A stretch of DNA of 52,856 nucleotides, taken from assembly GCA_028875125.1 (NCBI GenBank), contig JAPPGC010000012.1:1-52856 (forward strand), given 5' to 3'. This DNA is from Bacteroidota bacterium. GTDB taxonomy: Bacteria > Bacteroidota > Rhodothermia > Rhodothermales > Bin80. Position numbers and translations under genes: made by a program. The stretch's first letter is position 1. Each line of letters begins with the position of its first letter. Positions 1-10,600 of this stretch are shown here, in pieces. Below the pieces are notes generated by a model. The model did no database searches, was not told the origin of the DNA, and worked only from the letters and a program-made list of their open reading frames with translations.

Positions 1-45
1 CATACCCTAATTTTAATTGTCGTCATACCGTAATTTTAACTGTCG
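1..45. repeat. Two tandem imperfect 22-bp direct repeats at the window edge
   Basis: Copy 1 (1-22) and copy 2 (24-45) share the pattern CATACC-S-TAATTTTAA-Y-TGTCG, differ at only two positions, and are separated by a single T, giving a 23-bp period. No further copy was noticed elsewhere in the window. Repeated AT-rich blocks with a constant GC-rich edge are found at the ends of some insertion sequences (for example IS21-type elements), so this may be the end of a mobile element lying to the left. That is inference, because the element itself is outside the window. Confidence 0.6.
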
Positions 46-181
46 CTAGATAGCAAATTCATCTCAATACACACACCTGCATAGAAGGAGCCTCCCTATC
101 CTGAAAAAAGAACTCATTGATGATGTCTACGCTGTAATGAGCCGGCGGAAAATAGCTTTTCACTGAACAGTACCGAATTCC

Positions 182-1339
182 ATGAAAAACCAAGTACGAA
201 ACGGCTTTCTCACTACTCCCATAATTCTTTTGTGGACCATTCTTCTGGCTGGGTGTGGACGTGGTACGGCTCCAGCACAGGAAGAAGGCGAAGCCGCCTT
301 GATCGAGCTGGAAGAAGTCATGCGGCTCGGCGATGAATCCGCAGGCGACACGGTCCTGTTCGGACCGATTACCCAAATCGTGGTAAATCGAGATGGTGAA
401 TTACTTGTGTTAGAAAGCCCCAGATCCCCACTGGTTCACTTATTCGAGTCAGACGGTACCTATCTGAGTCAAGTCGGAGGTCGGGGGGAAGGACCGGGTG
501 AGTATCGGTACTTAAGTGGTGTCGTCATTGGTGCAGCAGATTCCGTGTATCTGTGGGAAATCGTAACGAATCGAATCCTAGTCTATGATCCTGATGACTT
601 CTCCTATGTGCGCAGCATTGAAGTGAAGAATGATGGTGAAAAACAATTCAACAGTATAATCGGTGCCGTTGGAGATGGGTGGATCATGACGAAGAGTTTA
701 TCTTCTTTCCTGGAATCCGATGATGGTTCGATGACGATCAACAACGATCGTCATTATGAACTGATCAAGGTCAACAGGGACGGAAGTTACGGGACAGACA
801 TTCTTGGCACCGTAGATGAATATGAGATGATCTACAATCTTCAGGAAGGCGGTGGCATGAACTTTATCTGGACTCCATTTGGCCGATCGCCGTCTTGGGC
901 AGTTGATCATGATGATATGCTCTACTACGGTTGGAGCGATGAAATCGAAATCATAACCGTATCCACTGACGGATCAACTCGTGATACAATCCGCCATGAG
1001 CATGAACCGGTGCCAATTACAGATGCGGAAATGGCTGAAGCAATGCCGGAGGAGTCCCTCTTCCGGGAATTAGTGGAGGCCCGTGAGCCTCACGAGATGA
1101 AGCCGGCATTTCAGACCTTTGTGGTGGACGAAATGAGCCGCATTTGGATCAAGCTGAGTAGCCCCGAAGATGCGGTTCAGGCGGAATGGTTGATTCTTAG
1201 CCAAGAATCTCACGCAGTTGGACGTACTTCGCTTCCAGCTACCGTGGATCTTGAGGTGATTCGAGGCGACTATGCCTATGGCACTCACCAAGGGGACGGC
1301 GCCGCTCCAATGGTTGTGGTTTATGAGATCCAAGAGTGA
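182..1339 (+). CDS. Six-bladed beta-propeller (NHL/DUF4934-like) lipoprotein
   Basis: A 385-residue predicted lipoprotein. The N-terminus has basic residues, a hydrophobic stretch and a lipobox (LLAGC, Cys about residue 25), so it should be lipid-anchored in the envelope. The rest reads as repeated beta-propeller blades. The most diagnostic piece is GGRGEGPGEY near residues 98-107, followed by a blade with VYLWE and a V-Y-D pair, as in the 6-bladed propeller lipoproteins common in Bacteroidota and Rhodothermota. These proteins are usually annotated without a known ligand, and I infer no enzymatic role. The gene stands alone. About 290 bp of non-coding sequence separates it from the convergent methyltransferase gene. 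Confidence 0.8.
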   Translation: MKNQVRNGFLTTPIILLWTILLAGCGRGTAPAQEEGEAALIELEEVMRLGDESAGDTVLFGPITQIVVNRDGELLVLESPRSPLVHLFESDGTYLSQVGGRGEGPGEYRYLSGVVIGAADSVYLWEIVTNRILVYDPDDFSYVRSIEVKNDGEKQFNSIIGAVGDGWIMTKSLSSFLESDDGSMTINNDRHYELIKVNRDGSYGTDILGTVDEYEMIYNLQEGGGMNFIWTPFGRSPSWAVDHDDMLYYGWSDEIEIITVSTDGSTRDTIRHEHEPVPITDAEMAEAMPEESLFRELVEAREPHEMKPAFQTFVVDEMSRIWIKLSSPEDAVQAEWLILSQESHAVGRTSLPATVDLEVIRGDYAYGTHQGDGAAPMVVVYEIQE

Positions 1340-1628
1340 CCCAAAAGTACAGAGTCCTAATTGCAGCACGAACTCCCCGAGGTCTATATTTCTGTGACAG
1401 GAGGCGGCAGCACGGAACTTCGATTCGGTGGAATGCCCTGGTTTAAGGAGTTATTTCTAACCGTGGATCTTGGATTGTCTGAAAATCATAAGGGGAACCT
1501 TGATCTTTTTTTGCTCGAGTAGTAGCACTGCAAATCTGTTTGTAACTCCCTTTCAGAAGGACGATCAGTCAACAGAGAATTTCCCCCACATTTCAGTTCG
1601 CCAGCAGGAAAGAGGCGGGGCTTGTAAC

Positions 1629-2642
1629 CTAAACACCCAACTCAGCCTTGACCAAGCGTGTGCCCTCAACCAAGGCATGCAGCTTTGCGCGTGCGGCCCA
1701 GCGTGCGGTTTCACTGAAACCACAATCAGGCGCGAGCACAAGCTGGTCTGGGGGGACATGCTTCAGCACTTGGCGAATCCGGTCTGCCACGATCTCCGGG
1801 GTTTCTACGAAATAATTCTTCACATCAATAACTCCGGCCGCAACGGTTCGTGAGGCCTCGGCAATCTGTTTCGTCAATTCCAGTTCAGCCATTTCCCGGT
1901 TGGCAAACTCCAAGTGGATCTCCTGTGCTGCAATGTCAAGGATGTGCGGAAAGAGTGGCGCATATGTTCGATGGGCCACAGGCCGTCCGATGTAATTGCC
2001 AAAGCATAAATGGAGGCCTATTTCCGCATCCACGCCATCAACGCAGCTGTTAAAAAGATCGACGAATGCACGGGGCGAGTGTTTGTGGACAGCATAAGAG
2101 GGCTCATCCAATTGGATGAAGGTCGCACCAGCCTGAACTACGGCTTTCAGTTCAGTATTGATTATTTGAGCGAATTGTTCAGATACGGCCATGCGATCCG
2201 GGTAAATGCCACCGGTTTGGATGCGGCCAGCCAGTGTATAGGGACCAGGGCAGGTTACCTTTAGCGGCCTTGAAGCGCGCGTGGATGCATAAAGAAATTC
2301 AGGTACCAGTCCGAGCCCATCAGGGGCAGCAAAGGGTTCCACAGCTTCGTAACGCTCACGTTGATCGTGACCACCTGGACCCAACCGACGAAGTGGTTCA
2401 AGGGCCGAGAGCCCGCTCAGGCACCCGTAGAACCCGGCGGTAAAGAACCCAAACCTGTGCATTTCCCCATCGGTCACAACATCTAGACCGGCCTCCTCTT
2501 GGTCACCGATCGCCATGTTAACCGCATCGTTGAGCGTTTCTTCAACATCTTTAGGGCCATATTCTCCACGCTCCATAGCGTTGATTGAGGTGATGAGCCA
2601 AGGAGGCAGGGCATAACTGCCGATCACACTTGTCTTGAGCAT
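1629..2642 (-). CDS. MetE C-terminal-like cobalamin-independent methyltransferase
   Basis: A 337-residue TIM-barrel protein resembling the C-terminal catalytic half of cobalamin-independent methionine synthase (MetE/UROD superfamily). The expected zinc ligands are all visible: His211 and Cys213 in HLCFGNY, Glu245 in HLEFA, and Cys307 in PDCGFSET. The substrate-side motif QLDEPSY lies near residues 177-183. The protein lacks the N-terminal half of full MetE (about 750 residues), so it belongs to the short stand-alone class, whose methyl donor may not be polyglutamyl methyl-THF. It probably transfers a methyl group to homocysteine or a related thiol in the cytoplasm. It is divergent from the secreted FG-GAP gene, with a 168-bp gap to that gene's preferred start. 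Confidence 0.85.
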   Translation of the reverse strand: MLKTSVIGSYALPPWLITSINAMERGEYGPKDVEETLNDAVNMAIGDQEEAGLDVVTDGEMHRFGFFTAGFYGCLSGLSALEPLRRLGPGGHDQRERYEAVEPFAAPDGLGLVPEFLYASTRASRPLKVTCPGPYTLAGRIQTGGIYPDRMAVSEQFAQIINTELKAVVQAGATFIQLDEPSYAVHKHSPRAFVDLFNSCVDGVDAEIGLHLCFGNYIGRPVAHRTYAPLFPHILDIAAQEIHLEFANREMAELELTKQIAEASRTVAAGVIDVKNYFVETPEIVADRIRQVLKHVPPDQLVLAPDCGFSETARWAARAKLHALVEGTRLVKAELGV

Positions 2643-2701
2643 TTTCTTTGGAAGAGAAACCGTATAGTTGGACAGCCGCAGGCCAATTTAGGGTGCCTCG
2701 G

Positions 2702-2732
2702 CTAAACTATTGATACGGTATTATTACATCAA
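2702..2732 (-). promoter_or_regulatory. Candidate Bacteroidota-type promoter for the MetE-like gene
   Basis: Read on the minus strand, TTG (2732-2730) is followed after 20 nt by TAGTTTAG (2709-2702). This resembles the Bacteroidota -33 TTG / -7 TAnnTTTG pattern and sits about 60 bp upstream of the ATG of the methyltransferase gene at 2642. The match is imperfect in the -7 box (TTAG for TTTG), and the surrounding sequence is AT-rich, so chance occurrence is possible. Confidence 0.3.
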
Positions 2733-2754
2733 ATTGATTAAATTAGGGGTTGTC

Positions 2755-2776
2755 AGCGCCGTTCTTAGTCGGTGCT
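2755..2776 (+). promoter_or_regulatory. Leader hairpin upstream of the FG-GAP protein gene
   Basis: AGCGCCG (2755-2761) pairs with CGGTGCT (2770-2776) around an 8-nt loop, giving a 7-bp stem with one G-U pair. It lies 35-56 nt upstream of the ATG at 2811. A start at 2772 would fall inside this hairpin, which supports the downstream start. I do not recognise a riboswitch class. Confidence 0.3.
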
Positions 2777-2810
2777 GCTTGTAATCATTTCAACCAAGCC
2801 TAAGTTTCAC

Positions 2811-4757
2811 ATGCGAAAAGCTACTTTTTTTAGCCTGTTGGTTGCACTTGTTGCCGCCGCTCCAGTGTTCGCCCAACAGGTAGACTTCCGGTGGGAGCCT
2901 AGCCAATCGGAGGGATTTCCTGATCTCACTAACTTAATTCATCAAATACCTTACATCCCGGCCTACGCACCAGGAATTCATTCTGGTGCCCGATCCATAG
3001 CTGGACCTGTGGATTTGGATGGTGATGGACAAATGGAGGTGGTGTTGTCCGACTACTCGGGAGGCGGGCGCATGCATGTCATAGAAAATGTCGGAACAGA
3101 TACATGGGAGTTGATCTTTTCCGCTATGTCCTTAGAACCAACCGCTGGAACAACCAATAATGCTCGCGGCATTGGAGCGGGAGACCTGGATGGAAATGGT
3201 TTCGGGGAGATGTATATTTTTTCTGGCCATGGTGTGAGTGAGGCTACTTTGGGGGTAATCAATCTCCTCGTCCCGGGCTTTGCTCCCTCACTTTTTGCAG
3301 TCGTAGCCTCGGGTGACAACGAGTTCGGACTACTTCCAGAGTTTTGGGACTTTGATGGGGATACCCCTGATCGGTTTCGGACTGAGCAAATGACCATTGC
3401 TGATGTAGATGGGGATGGTGCTAACGAATTGCTGTTTGGCAATAATGGCGCTGACAATGCTTATGACAGTTGGTACGTGCTTTCAGCAGCTGACTTAGGT
3501 TCAGGATTTGCTACATGGACGCAGGAAGCGCGTTGGAGCAGCAGGGCTGCGCAGGATTTTGATCCAGTTAACCGTGGTGGGGGAAGTGCTTATGGTATAG
3601 TTCCTGCGGACTTGGATGGGGACGGCACAATGGAAATCGTCCTAGGCTCATGGAACAACCTGAACTTCTCAAATGTGGATGTGACTGGTCCAGATACGTA
3701 TGCGGATCCAACAGGTGATCGTCCATACGCCAGGGCGGCTTCCAGTGATCATGTATCGTTTTTTGGGTGCACAGTTTTGGACATGGATATGAACGGCGAC
3801 GATGAGGTTTACTGCCCCGTGCTGCAAACCGGCGCCCTTGCGCTCATGAATTATGAGGCCGGTGAGGATCCTCTGCAAATTTACTACACCTCAGATGTGA
3901 CCGACGATGACTACAGCAAGAATAATTTGGTGAATCCGTTGGTTGAAGCGGCAGGTGGTGGGCTTGGAATAACCAATGGCGACATTGACAAGGATGGAGT
4001 TCCAGAACTGATTTTGACGGGATCGTCATACACTACTCAGCAGTATGAGGCGGGCAATCCTCCCCGTTGGGTGAATATCGTGGACTACAATGGGGGGGAT
4101 GTGGAAGATCCAGCTAACTACGAAGTACGTTCAGTAGATTTTCCAATGCCCGCGGAATCGGTCTTTGACACGGTCAATCGGGACAGCGCAGGGACGGTGA
4201 CAACTTACATGGAGAATGGTGCCCAAGGTCCCGAATTTGCGGGAAAAATGGTCTATCTGGGGGATGTAGATGGTGACGGCCATAATGAAGTCGCGATGTC
4301 ATTCCAAGGCGTGGATGACAGTGTCTATGTGTACAATGAGGTGTTCAATCCAAGCGATTCCACGTACACCAGAACGGTTGCCGAAGCTAAAGCACATCCT
4401 TATCGGGCGTTCATGCGCGTGCTCTCAGGAGATGGGATATCTACACGGATATCGCATGACAGGATCATTATTCCGTCGGATTTCGAATTGCATGGCAACT
4501 ATCCAAACCCATTCAATCCATCAACAACATTCTCCTTCACGCTTCCGTTGGATAAGCGTGTCAGCGTGAGAGTGTATGATATGACCGGGCGACTGGTCAG
4601 AACCTTGATCAATGACGAGTACTACGCCGAGGGCACACATTCAGTGGTTTGGAATGGGCTCAGCGACAGCGGGCACGCAGTTGCAAGCGGACAGTACATC
4701 TACACGCTGGAGTGGGGGCAATTCCGACATACGCGCCGTATGGTACTTGTGAAGTAG
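2811..4757 (+). CDS. Secreted FG-GAP/VCBS-repeat protein with T9SS sorting domain
   Basis: A 648-residue protein from the ATG at 2811. This start is preferred to the one at 2772 because the signal peptide (MRKATFFSLLVALVAAAPVFAQ) begins here and the upstream codons fall in a hairpin. The body carries at least seven calcium-binding FG-GAP/VCBS-type blades with D-x-D-x-D-G cores, such as DLDGDGQMEVV, DVDGDGANELL, DIDKDGVPELIL and DVDGDGHNEVAM, so a seven-bladed propeller is likely. The last 90 or so residues are a T9SS type A sorting domain: HGNYPNPFNPSTTF, then VRVYDMTGRLV, WNG and a final basic KLK-like end (RRMVLVK). The protein is therefore probably displayed on or released from the cell surface. 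Its binding partner is unknown. A hairpin follows the stop codon. Confidence 0.85.
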   Translation: MRKATFFSLLVALVAAAPVFAQQVDFRWEPSQSEGFPDLTNLIHQIPYIPAYAPGIHSGARSIAGPVDLDGDGQMEVVLSDYSGGGRMHVIENVGTDTWELIFSAMSLEPTAGTTNNARGIGAGDLDGNGFGEMYIFSGHGVSEATLGVINLLVPGFAPSLFAVVASGDNEFGLLPEFWDFDGDTPDRFRTEQMTIADVDGDGANELLFGNNGADNAYDSWYVLSAADLGSGFATWTQEARWSSRAAQDFDPVNRGGGSAYGIVPADLDGDGTMEIVLGSWNNLNFSNVDVTGPDTYADPTGDRPYARAASSDHVSFFGCTVLDMDMNGDDEVYCPVLQTGALALMNYEAGEDPLQIYYTSDVTDDDYSKNNLVNPLVEAAGGGLGITNGDIDKDGVPELILTGSSYTTQQYEAGNPPRWVNIVDYNGGDVEDPANYEVRSVDFPMPAESVFDTVNRDSAGTVTTYMENGAQGPEFAGKMVYLGDVDGDGHNEVAMSFQGVDDSVYVYNEVFNPSDSTYTRTVAEAKAHPYRAFMRVLSGDGISTRISHDRIIIPSDFELHGNYPNPFNPSTTFSFTLPLDKRVSVRVYDMTGRLVRTLINDEYYAEGTHSVVWNGLSDSGHAVASGQYIYTLEWGQFRHTRRMVLVK

Positions 4758-4768
4758 TGAAAAAACCT

Positions 4769-4801
4769 GGATGGGAGGAGGCATTCCGCCTCTTCCCATC
4801 C
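4769..4801 (+). terminator. Strong hairpin after the FG-GAP protein gene
   Basis: A 14-nt arm (4769-4782, GGATGGGAGGAGGC) pairs with 4788-4801 around a 5-nt loop. The pairing is complete apart from one G-U pair. It begins 11 nt after the stop codon. There is no T-tract downstream, so it is not a textbook intrinsic terminator, but it could stop transcription or protect the 3' end before the TonB-receptor operon. Confidence 0.5.
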
Positions 4802-4879
4802 CATAAGGTCTGAAAGCTGAAGCGTTTCACGGATAGGCAAGGCGCTCATGTGTTCTGCACTGGGAGATTTTCGGCCATA

Positions 4880-7633
4880 ATGCGCAGACTTCTTGGATTG
4901 ATATTTTTCGCTATTCTATGGTCCTTCCCCGCGCTGGGACAGGGCAAGATCGCCGGTCATATTGAAGATGCGGATGCCGGCGATGAACTCATCGGGGTGG
5001 CCATTCTTATTGATGATGGCACTGGGCGTGGAACGATCACGGATCTGGAGGGCAATTATGTGCTTCTCAATCTACGTCCAGGATTATACACTCTTGAGTT
5101 TTCGTATATCGGATACCAGACCCAATTAATTACTGATATTCGGGTAACCAGCGGGCAAACCACGCGTATTGACGTAAAGCTCCGTCAGAGCGTTATTGAA
5201 GGTGAAGAGCTAATCGTTCAGGCAGAGCGACCGCTAGTGCAAAAGGACCTGACAGCGTCAAAGAAAACAGTCGTTGCGGCAGAGATTGAGGCCTTGCCCG
5301 TTGAAAGTTTCTTCGGTGTCTTGGCCACGACCGCCGGCGTTACGACCGGCGCCCATGGCGAGTTGCACGTCCGCGGTGGACGCAGTAACGAAATCTCCTA
5401 TCTGGTTGATGGACTCGCCGTCAGCAATCCATTCAATACTAACGGAATAAACACGCGTGTAGCGATTGATGCAATTGAAGAACTAACGGTAATTTCCGGA
5501 GCTTTCAATGCTGAATATGGCAAGGCGATGTCGGCGGTCGTTAACCTGGTTACCAAGGAAGGGGGAGACCAGTATGAGGGCTCGGTGACTGCTTATGGAG
5601 GAGATTATCTTACACGCAATGACGAGTTGTTCCTCTTGCCGGAGGGGCTGAACCTGAATACGTTAACATTTGAGGGATCACTAAGTGGACCTATTCCGGT
5701 GGGGCCTCGAATGAGGTTCCTGGTATCGGGCAGGTACGATAATAACGATGGGCACTTGTATGGTATCCGCCAGCATCTGCCGAGCGACTCAGCTAATTTC
5801 AACAGCAATCCCTGGTACTACGAAATCCACGGCAAGCCATGGTGGGATTACGCGGATAGTACTGTAACGCTCCCGGACGGGACGGTCATTGAAGGTGGGG
5901 GACTGCCACTTCCCAGTGATCGCGTAGCCATGAATCCGAGTGAGCGCTTTAATGTACTTTCAAAGCTGACGACACGGCTGACACGCAATACACAACTGGA
6001 GTACTCGTACCTCATTGACAACAGTGAGGCCAAGGGCTTCAGTTTCGGTTATCGATACAACCCTGATGGTGTAGCTTCCAATCAACGGCGTAACCAGAAC
6101 CACAGTCTGCATTTTACGCATACGCTAAGTACACGCGCTTTCTATACGGTAAAGCTATCCTGGGCCAAGGCTTCGTACAAGTACTTTCTGTACGAAGACC
6201 CGCAGGATCCACGCTATGTCAAAGATATTGGGGCGATCGGTGCGGGGAACGTGATCGGGTTTCCCGGCAACAATTACCTTTTGGCCGGGAACCAGAAATC
6301 CCACATCTACGAAGATTCCCAGTCGTTGCGTGGCAAGGCAGATTTTACACGCCAGTTTGGTATCACGCACGAAGTGAAGGCAGGACTGGAGGTACAGCAG
6401 CATAGCCTGAGCCGCCAAAATTTTGTTGTACTCTATGACGGCAATCAGTACTTGGAGCCAACAGTTGAGCCGGTAGATAATCCGTCTCACGATCGTTACG
6501 ACGACCAGACCGTGCTGGAGCTGAGTGCATATGCCCAGGATAAGCTGGAATTTGACAACTTCATCATCAATGCCGGGCTCCGCTTTGAGCGCTTTGAGCC
6601 GAACGGCACATACATCCCGGATTTGTTTGACCCGCAGGGAGACCTTGCAGAGGCGTCAACCAAGAATTTGCTATTGCCCCGGTTGGGAGTTTCGTTCCCA
6701 ATTACAGAGCGTGGTATAATCCATTTTTCTTACGGGCACTTCGCTCAGATGCCCTCTCTGCGCAATCTGTATGTTAACCCGGAGTTTGAGTTTCCCAAAG
6801 GCAGTGCGCCTACGTTTGGCAATACCAACCTGCGCCCGGAGCGCACGGTTCAGTACGAATTTGGCCTTCAGCAGCAAATAGGTGACCTTTTGGCCGTACA
6901 TCTGACTGGTTACTTCAAGAACATACGGGATTACATGGCGCTGCAACTGGTGCGTCACTCTACAATTGCCGGTGAAGATCTGTACAATATCTACCTGAAC
7001 AAGGCATATGCCAACGTAACGGGGCTTACCGTCTCCTTTACCAAGCGCCGGGCACGCAATGGTTTTCTTTCCGCCACGCTGGATTATACATTCCAGATTG
7101 CCGAGGGTAGCGATGATGATGCGAACAGGTTCTTCTTCAACAGATTATCCGGTCGAGAGAATGAGCTAGAGGTTGTTCCACTTACATTTGATCAGCGCCA
7201 CGTGATTTCTTCAACGGTCACGTTGTCGCGTTCCAGAAGTTTGGGGCTGTCCTTCAATGGACAGTTCTCAACAGGATATCCGTATTCGCCTTTCATCCTG
7301 GACCAGAACGTGGACCTGCCTACGCGCAGCGGAAGAAAGCCATCCAAGTTGAGCTTGGATGTACACCTATTCAAGGAATTCACGGTGATGGATAATGTAC
7401 CGATCCGTGCTTTTGTCAAAGTGTTCAACCTGTTGGATCGCTTGAACGAGAACTTTGTGTTTAACGATACAGGTCGTGCTACCTACTCCCTGTCGGATCA
7501 GCGAAACCTCCATGCCACCTGGAAACCAAATTACGATCTTCCAGGCATCCACACGCTGGAAGAATATGACACGCGACCTCACTGGTATAGCTCGCCACGT
7601 CAGGTGAGAGTTGGCTTGACGGTGTCCTTCTGA
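4880..7633 (+). CDS. TonB-dependent outer-membrane receptor with carboxypeptidase-regulatory-like domain
   Basis: A 917-residue receptor from the ATG at 4880, where the signal peptide begins (MRRLLGLIFFAILW, cleavage near ALGQ). Residues about 20-110 form a CarboxypepD_reg-like beta-sandwich (IAGHIEDADAGDELIGV, TDLEGNYVLLNLRPG), typical of Bacteroidota receptors. A plug domain follows (LHVRGGRSNEISYLVDG, with EYGKAMSAVVNLVTK). The rest is a C-terminal beta-barrel ending in a terminal Phe (VGLTVSF), the usual barrel assembly signal. It should import or bind a ligand at the outer membrane using TonB energy. The ligand cannot be read from sequence. No SusD homologue is adjacent; instead the stop codon overlaps the start of a large secreted protein (TGATG at 7631-7635), implying translational coupling. 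Confidence 0.9.
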   Translation: MRRLLGLIFFAILWSFPALGQGKIAGHIEDADAGDELIGVAILIDDGTGRGTITDLEGNYVLLNLRPGLYTLEFSYIGYQTQLITDIRVTSGQTTRIDVKLRQSVIEGEELIVQAERPLVQKDLTASKKTVVAAEIEALPVESFFGVLATTAGVTTGAHGELHVRGGRSNEISYLVDGLAVSNPFNTNGINTRVAIDAIEELTVISGAFNAEYGKAMSAVVNLVTKEGGDQYEGSVTAYGGDYLTRNDELFLLPEGLNLNTLTFEGSLSGPIPVGPRMRFLVSGRYDNNDGHLYGIRQHLPSDSANFNSNPWYYEIHGKPWWDYADSTVTLPDGTVIEGGGLPLPSDRVAMNPSERFNVLSKLTTRLTRNTQLEYSYLIDNSEAKGFSFGYRYNPDGVASNQRRNQNHSLHFTHTLSTRAFYTVKLSWAKASYKYFLYEDPQDPRYVKDIGAIGAGNVIGFPGNNYLLAGNQKSHIYEDSQSLRGKADFTRQFGITHEVKAGLEVQQHSLSRQNFVVLYDGNQYLEPTVEPVDNPSHDRYDDQTVLELSAYAQDKLEFDNFIINAGLRFERFEPNGTYIPDLFDPQGDLAEASTKNLLLPRLGVSFPITERGIIHFSYGHFAQMPSLRNLYVNPEFEFPKGSAPTFGNTNLRPERTVQYEFGLQQQIGDLLAVHLTGYFKNIRDYMALQLVRHSTIAGEDLYNIYLNKAYANVTGLTVSFTKRRARNGFLSATLDYTFQIAEGSDDDANRFFFNRLSGRENELEVVPLTFDQRHVISSTVTLSRSRSLGLSFNGQFSTGYPYSPFILDQNVDLPTRSGRKPSKLSLDVHLFKEFTVMDNVPIRAFVKVFNLLDRLNENFVFNDTGRATYSLSDQRNLHATWKPNYDLPGIHTLEEYDTRPHWYSSPRQVRVGLTVSF

Positions 7634-10600
7634 TGAATTTTCGACTCAACAGCCTTCTGATCCTGGGTATATCGCTTTTAGTTGGGCAGGTGAACGCCCA
7701 GGAAATCGGCACGGATCGGTTGCGTGGATGGGATCAATTTGAAGTGAATGCTTGGCTGACGAATTTGGCGAAAATGCCGCTAATTCAAGGTGCTAATCAG
7801 GACTGCGAGCAGGGGCTTACTAATCGAAGGGACGCCATATTGAATGGTAATCGAATCACGACCCAGATTTTCAACTTCGGGTCGATTTCCGCACCTGGAA
7901 ATACGATCACAGATATTGTCTGGAATGGTCTCGGTTACGGATACGAGTTTGGACCGTTTGTAGCTGCGGAGGTAGTTGATACGTATCGTGAGGATGGGCG
8001 TGCGCGTGATCCCCAGAGTGTTGCCCTACGGGATGAAAACGGCAATCGTGTCCTTGACGCAAACGGTAATCAGGTCTACGTCATGCGGATTGTTTCCGAT
8101 GGGCTGGTCTCCAATGGCGGTGAAATCTCTCCGGATGGTTCTACTTACTGGGGCTGGCAACCGATACCATGTGCGGAGCCAGTCGGAAGCTTTGCAGGAA
8201 TTCAGGTGGTCAACCCCGTGTCGGACAAGATTCCAACGAATGACGATACCGACGACAACCTGGATGGGAAACCAGATTCATGGCCCGACGACTGGTACAA
8301 CGAAACCCTGGAACAGTACCTGTGGCCCGGTGCGCTTCGGCAGGGTGCCTCAAATGCAGATAAGGAGACACTCTACTTCATGAATGACTACAACAACAGT
8401 GAATTCAGTTATTGGCCATTTCCCAGCGACAGCACGAAGCGGGGGCTGGGCTTGGAGGTGGAGGTGCGGTTGTACCAGTGGGCCAATCCGCTCGCAGAGG
8501 ACGTCATCTTTTTGATCTATAAGATTACCAATAAGAGTGAAAAGGACCTTGATAAGGTAATCTTCGGGATGTGGGGAGACCCGCATGTGGGCGGACCAGG
8601 AGATTGGCCGGATGACTGGGCATTCTATGATGAAAATCTCAACATGGTTTTTGCATGGGATGATGACGGCCGCAGTGATATAGCGGGTCGTGTTCCTGGA
8701 TATTTTGGCTACAAATTTCTGGAAAGCCCGGGAGTGGATGATGATGGTATTGACAATGACGGAGATGGCCTGGTTGACGAGTCCTGGACGGACGGAATTG
8801 ATAATGATGGGGACTGGGATCCAGATCTGGATGATGTGGGGGTAGACGGGATTCCTGGGACCGGAGATATTGGTGAAGGCGATGGTATTCCCACCGCTGG
8901 TGATCAGTTTGATATTACCAAGCCCGGAGAGCCCAATTTTGAGTTTACGGATATTGATGAGAGCGATCAGTTTGGATTAACCTCCTTCGCGTCTCCTCCC
9001 TTTGCAGGGAATCGCGTTGATAATGATGAGCGCGTATGGAGTTTTATTCAGCCGGGGCGCTTTGATGTCGTACCCTCTACCCCGGGCGATTATGTGTTTC
9101 TGTACGGATCCGGGGATTTTCGACTGAAAGCTGGAGCCACCAAACGATTCTCCATAGCGCTGATTGTCGGTCAGAATCGTCAGGATCTAAGGCTCAACGC
9201 GAATATAGCCCAGCAGATCTATGATGTTGGATATGTTTTTGCTAAGCCCCCGCAGAAGCCTACATTGCGAGCGTCGACCGGAGATAAACGCGTCACACTG
9301 TACTGGGACGATGTTGCTGAGCAGTCTGTTGATCCGCTTACACGCGAGCAGGACTTTGAGGGCTATGTGATCTATCGTTCGACGGATCACGAATTCTCGG
9401 ACCAGCAAACCATTACCGATATCAATGGGAGCAAGTTTCTGTTTACGCCACTCAAGACAGCCTTGGGTGTAGATGCCCGTTTTGATTTAGATAATGGGCT
9501 GAAGGGACCGAGCCCGATTACGTTCCCAGGTCGTGGCGTATCGTATGATCTGGGTGATGATACTGGACTGTTCCACACGTTTGTTGACTCCAATAATGTT
9601 GTTAATGGTCAAACATATTACTACACGGTCGCTGCCTATGACCGTGGATTTGCGGGCGAAGAGGAAGAAGCTTTTGCTAATGGTATTCCCCCCAGTGAGA
9701 CAAGCAAGACCATCACCTATGATCCGACCACTGATCGGTATATATTTGACCTGAACACCATAGCTGTTGTACCTGGTCCAAAAGTGGCAGGTTATGTCCC
9801 TCCTTCTGCACTGGATCCATCAGGTCTCGCACATGCGAGTGGGCATGCTACGGGGGCCATAGTGATCAATGTGGTTGATGAACTGGCCGTACGTGATGGT
9901 CAGACCTATCGCATTGAATTCTATGAGACCGATGAGGGTATTGCTTATTCGGTTATCAACGAGGGGCCCGTCACGGTGAGTGTGCTTGCTTCCCCAGGCA
10001 AGAGTCAGCGCACAACATTTAAGAACATTATCGAAAGCTCGCTCGAAGTGCGAACAGCAGACGGACGCCTGTTGGTGCAGGGCACAGATTACAGTGTCAA
10101 TGGGGCTATCGGGGCCATTAATGTTTTCCCGAGTGCGGGTATTTCTCCGGGGCAAGAGTTATTCGCTTCATTTCAGTACGCACCGCTCTTCGAAAGTAGA
10201 TTGCTTCAGAGTGAAGAGGCGAATATCGTGTTTGATGGGTTGCACGTTTTTGTGCAGGATGATCCACTGGAGCCGAATATAGAGGCTTCCGGTTGGACAG
10301 ACAGCGATACGCAAATTCCGTACCGGCTCCTTCCTCCTAGCACTGGTCCAAGGCGTATGCTCTACCCCGCGGACTACGAGATCAGATTCTCGGACTCACC
10401 AATCGGCAATGGTTTTAATAACAATTTGCCTATTCCGTTTGAAGTGGTGAATGTTACCCGCGCCAATATGCCAATTGATGTGTTTGTACCGGATGTTAAT
10501 CGGAATGGAGTGTGGGATGTTAATGAGCGTATCGTATTTCTGGAACAGGTTGATGGATTACTGACTGCGACCTGGGAGGTGCGAATGGATAACGTAGGAT

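Noticed and set aside
1470-1853. 127-codon plus-strand reading overlapping the MetE-like gene
   Set aside because: It lies mostly antisense to a well-supported methyltransferase and has no family features of its own.
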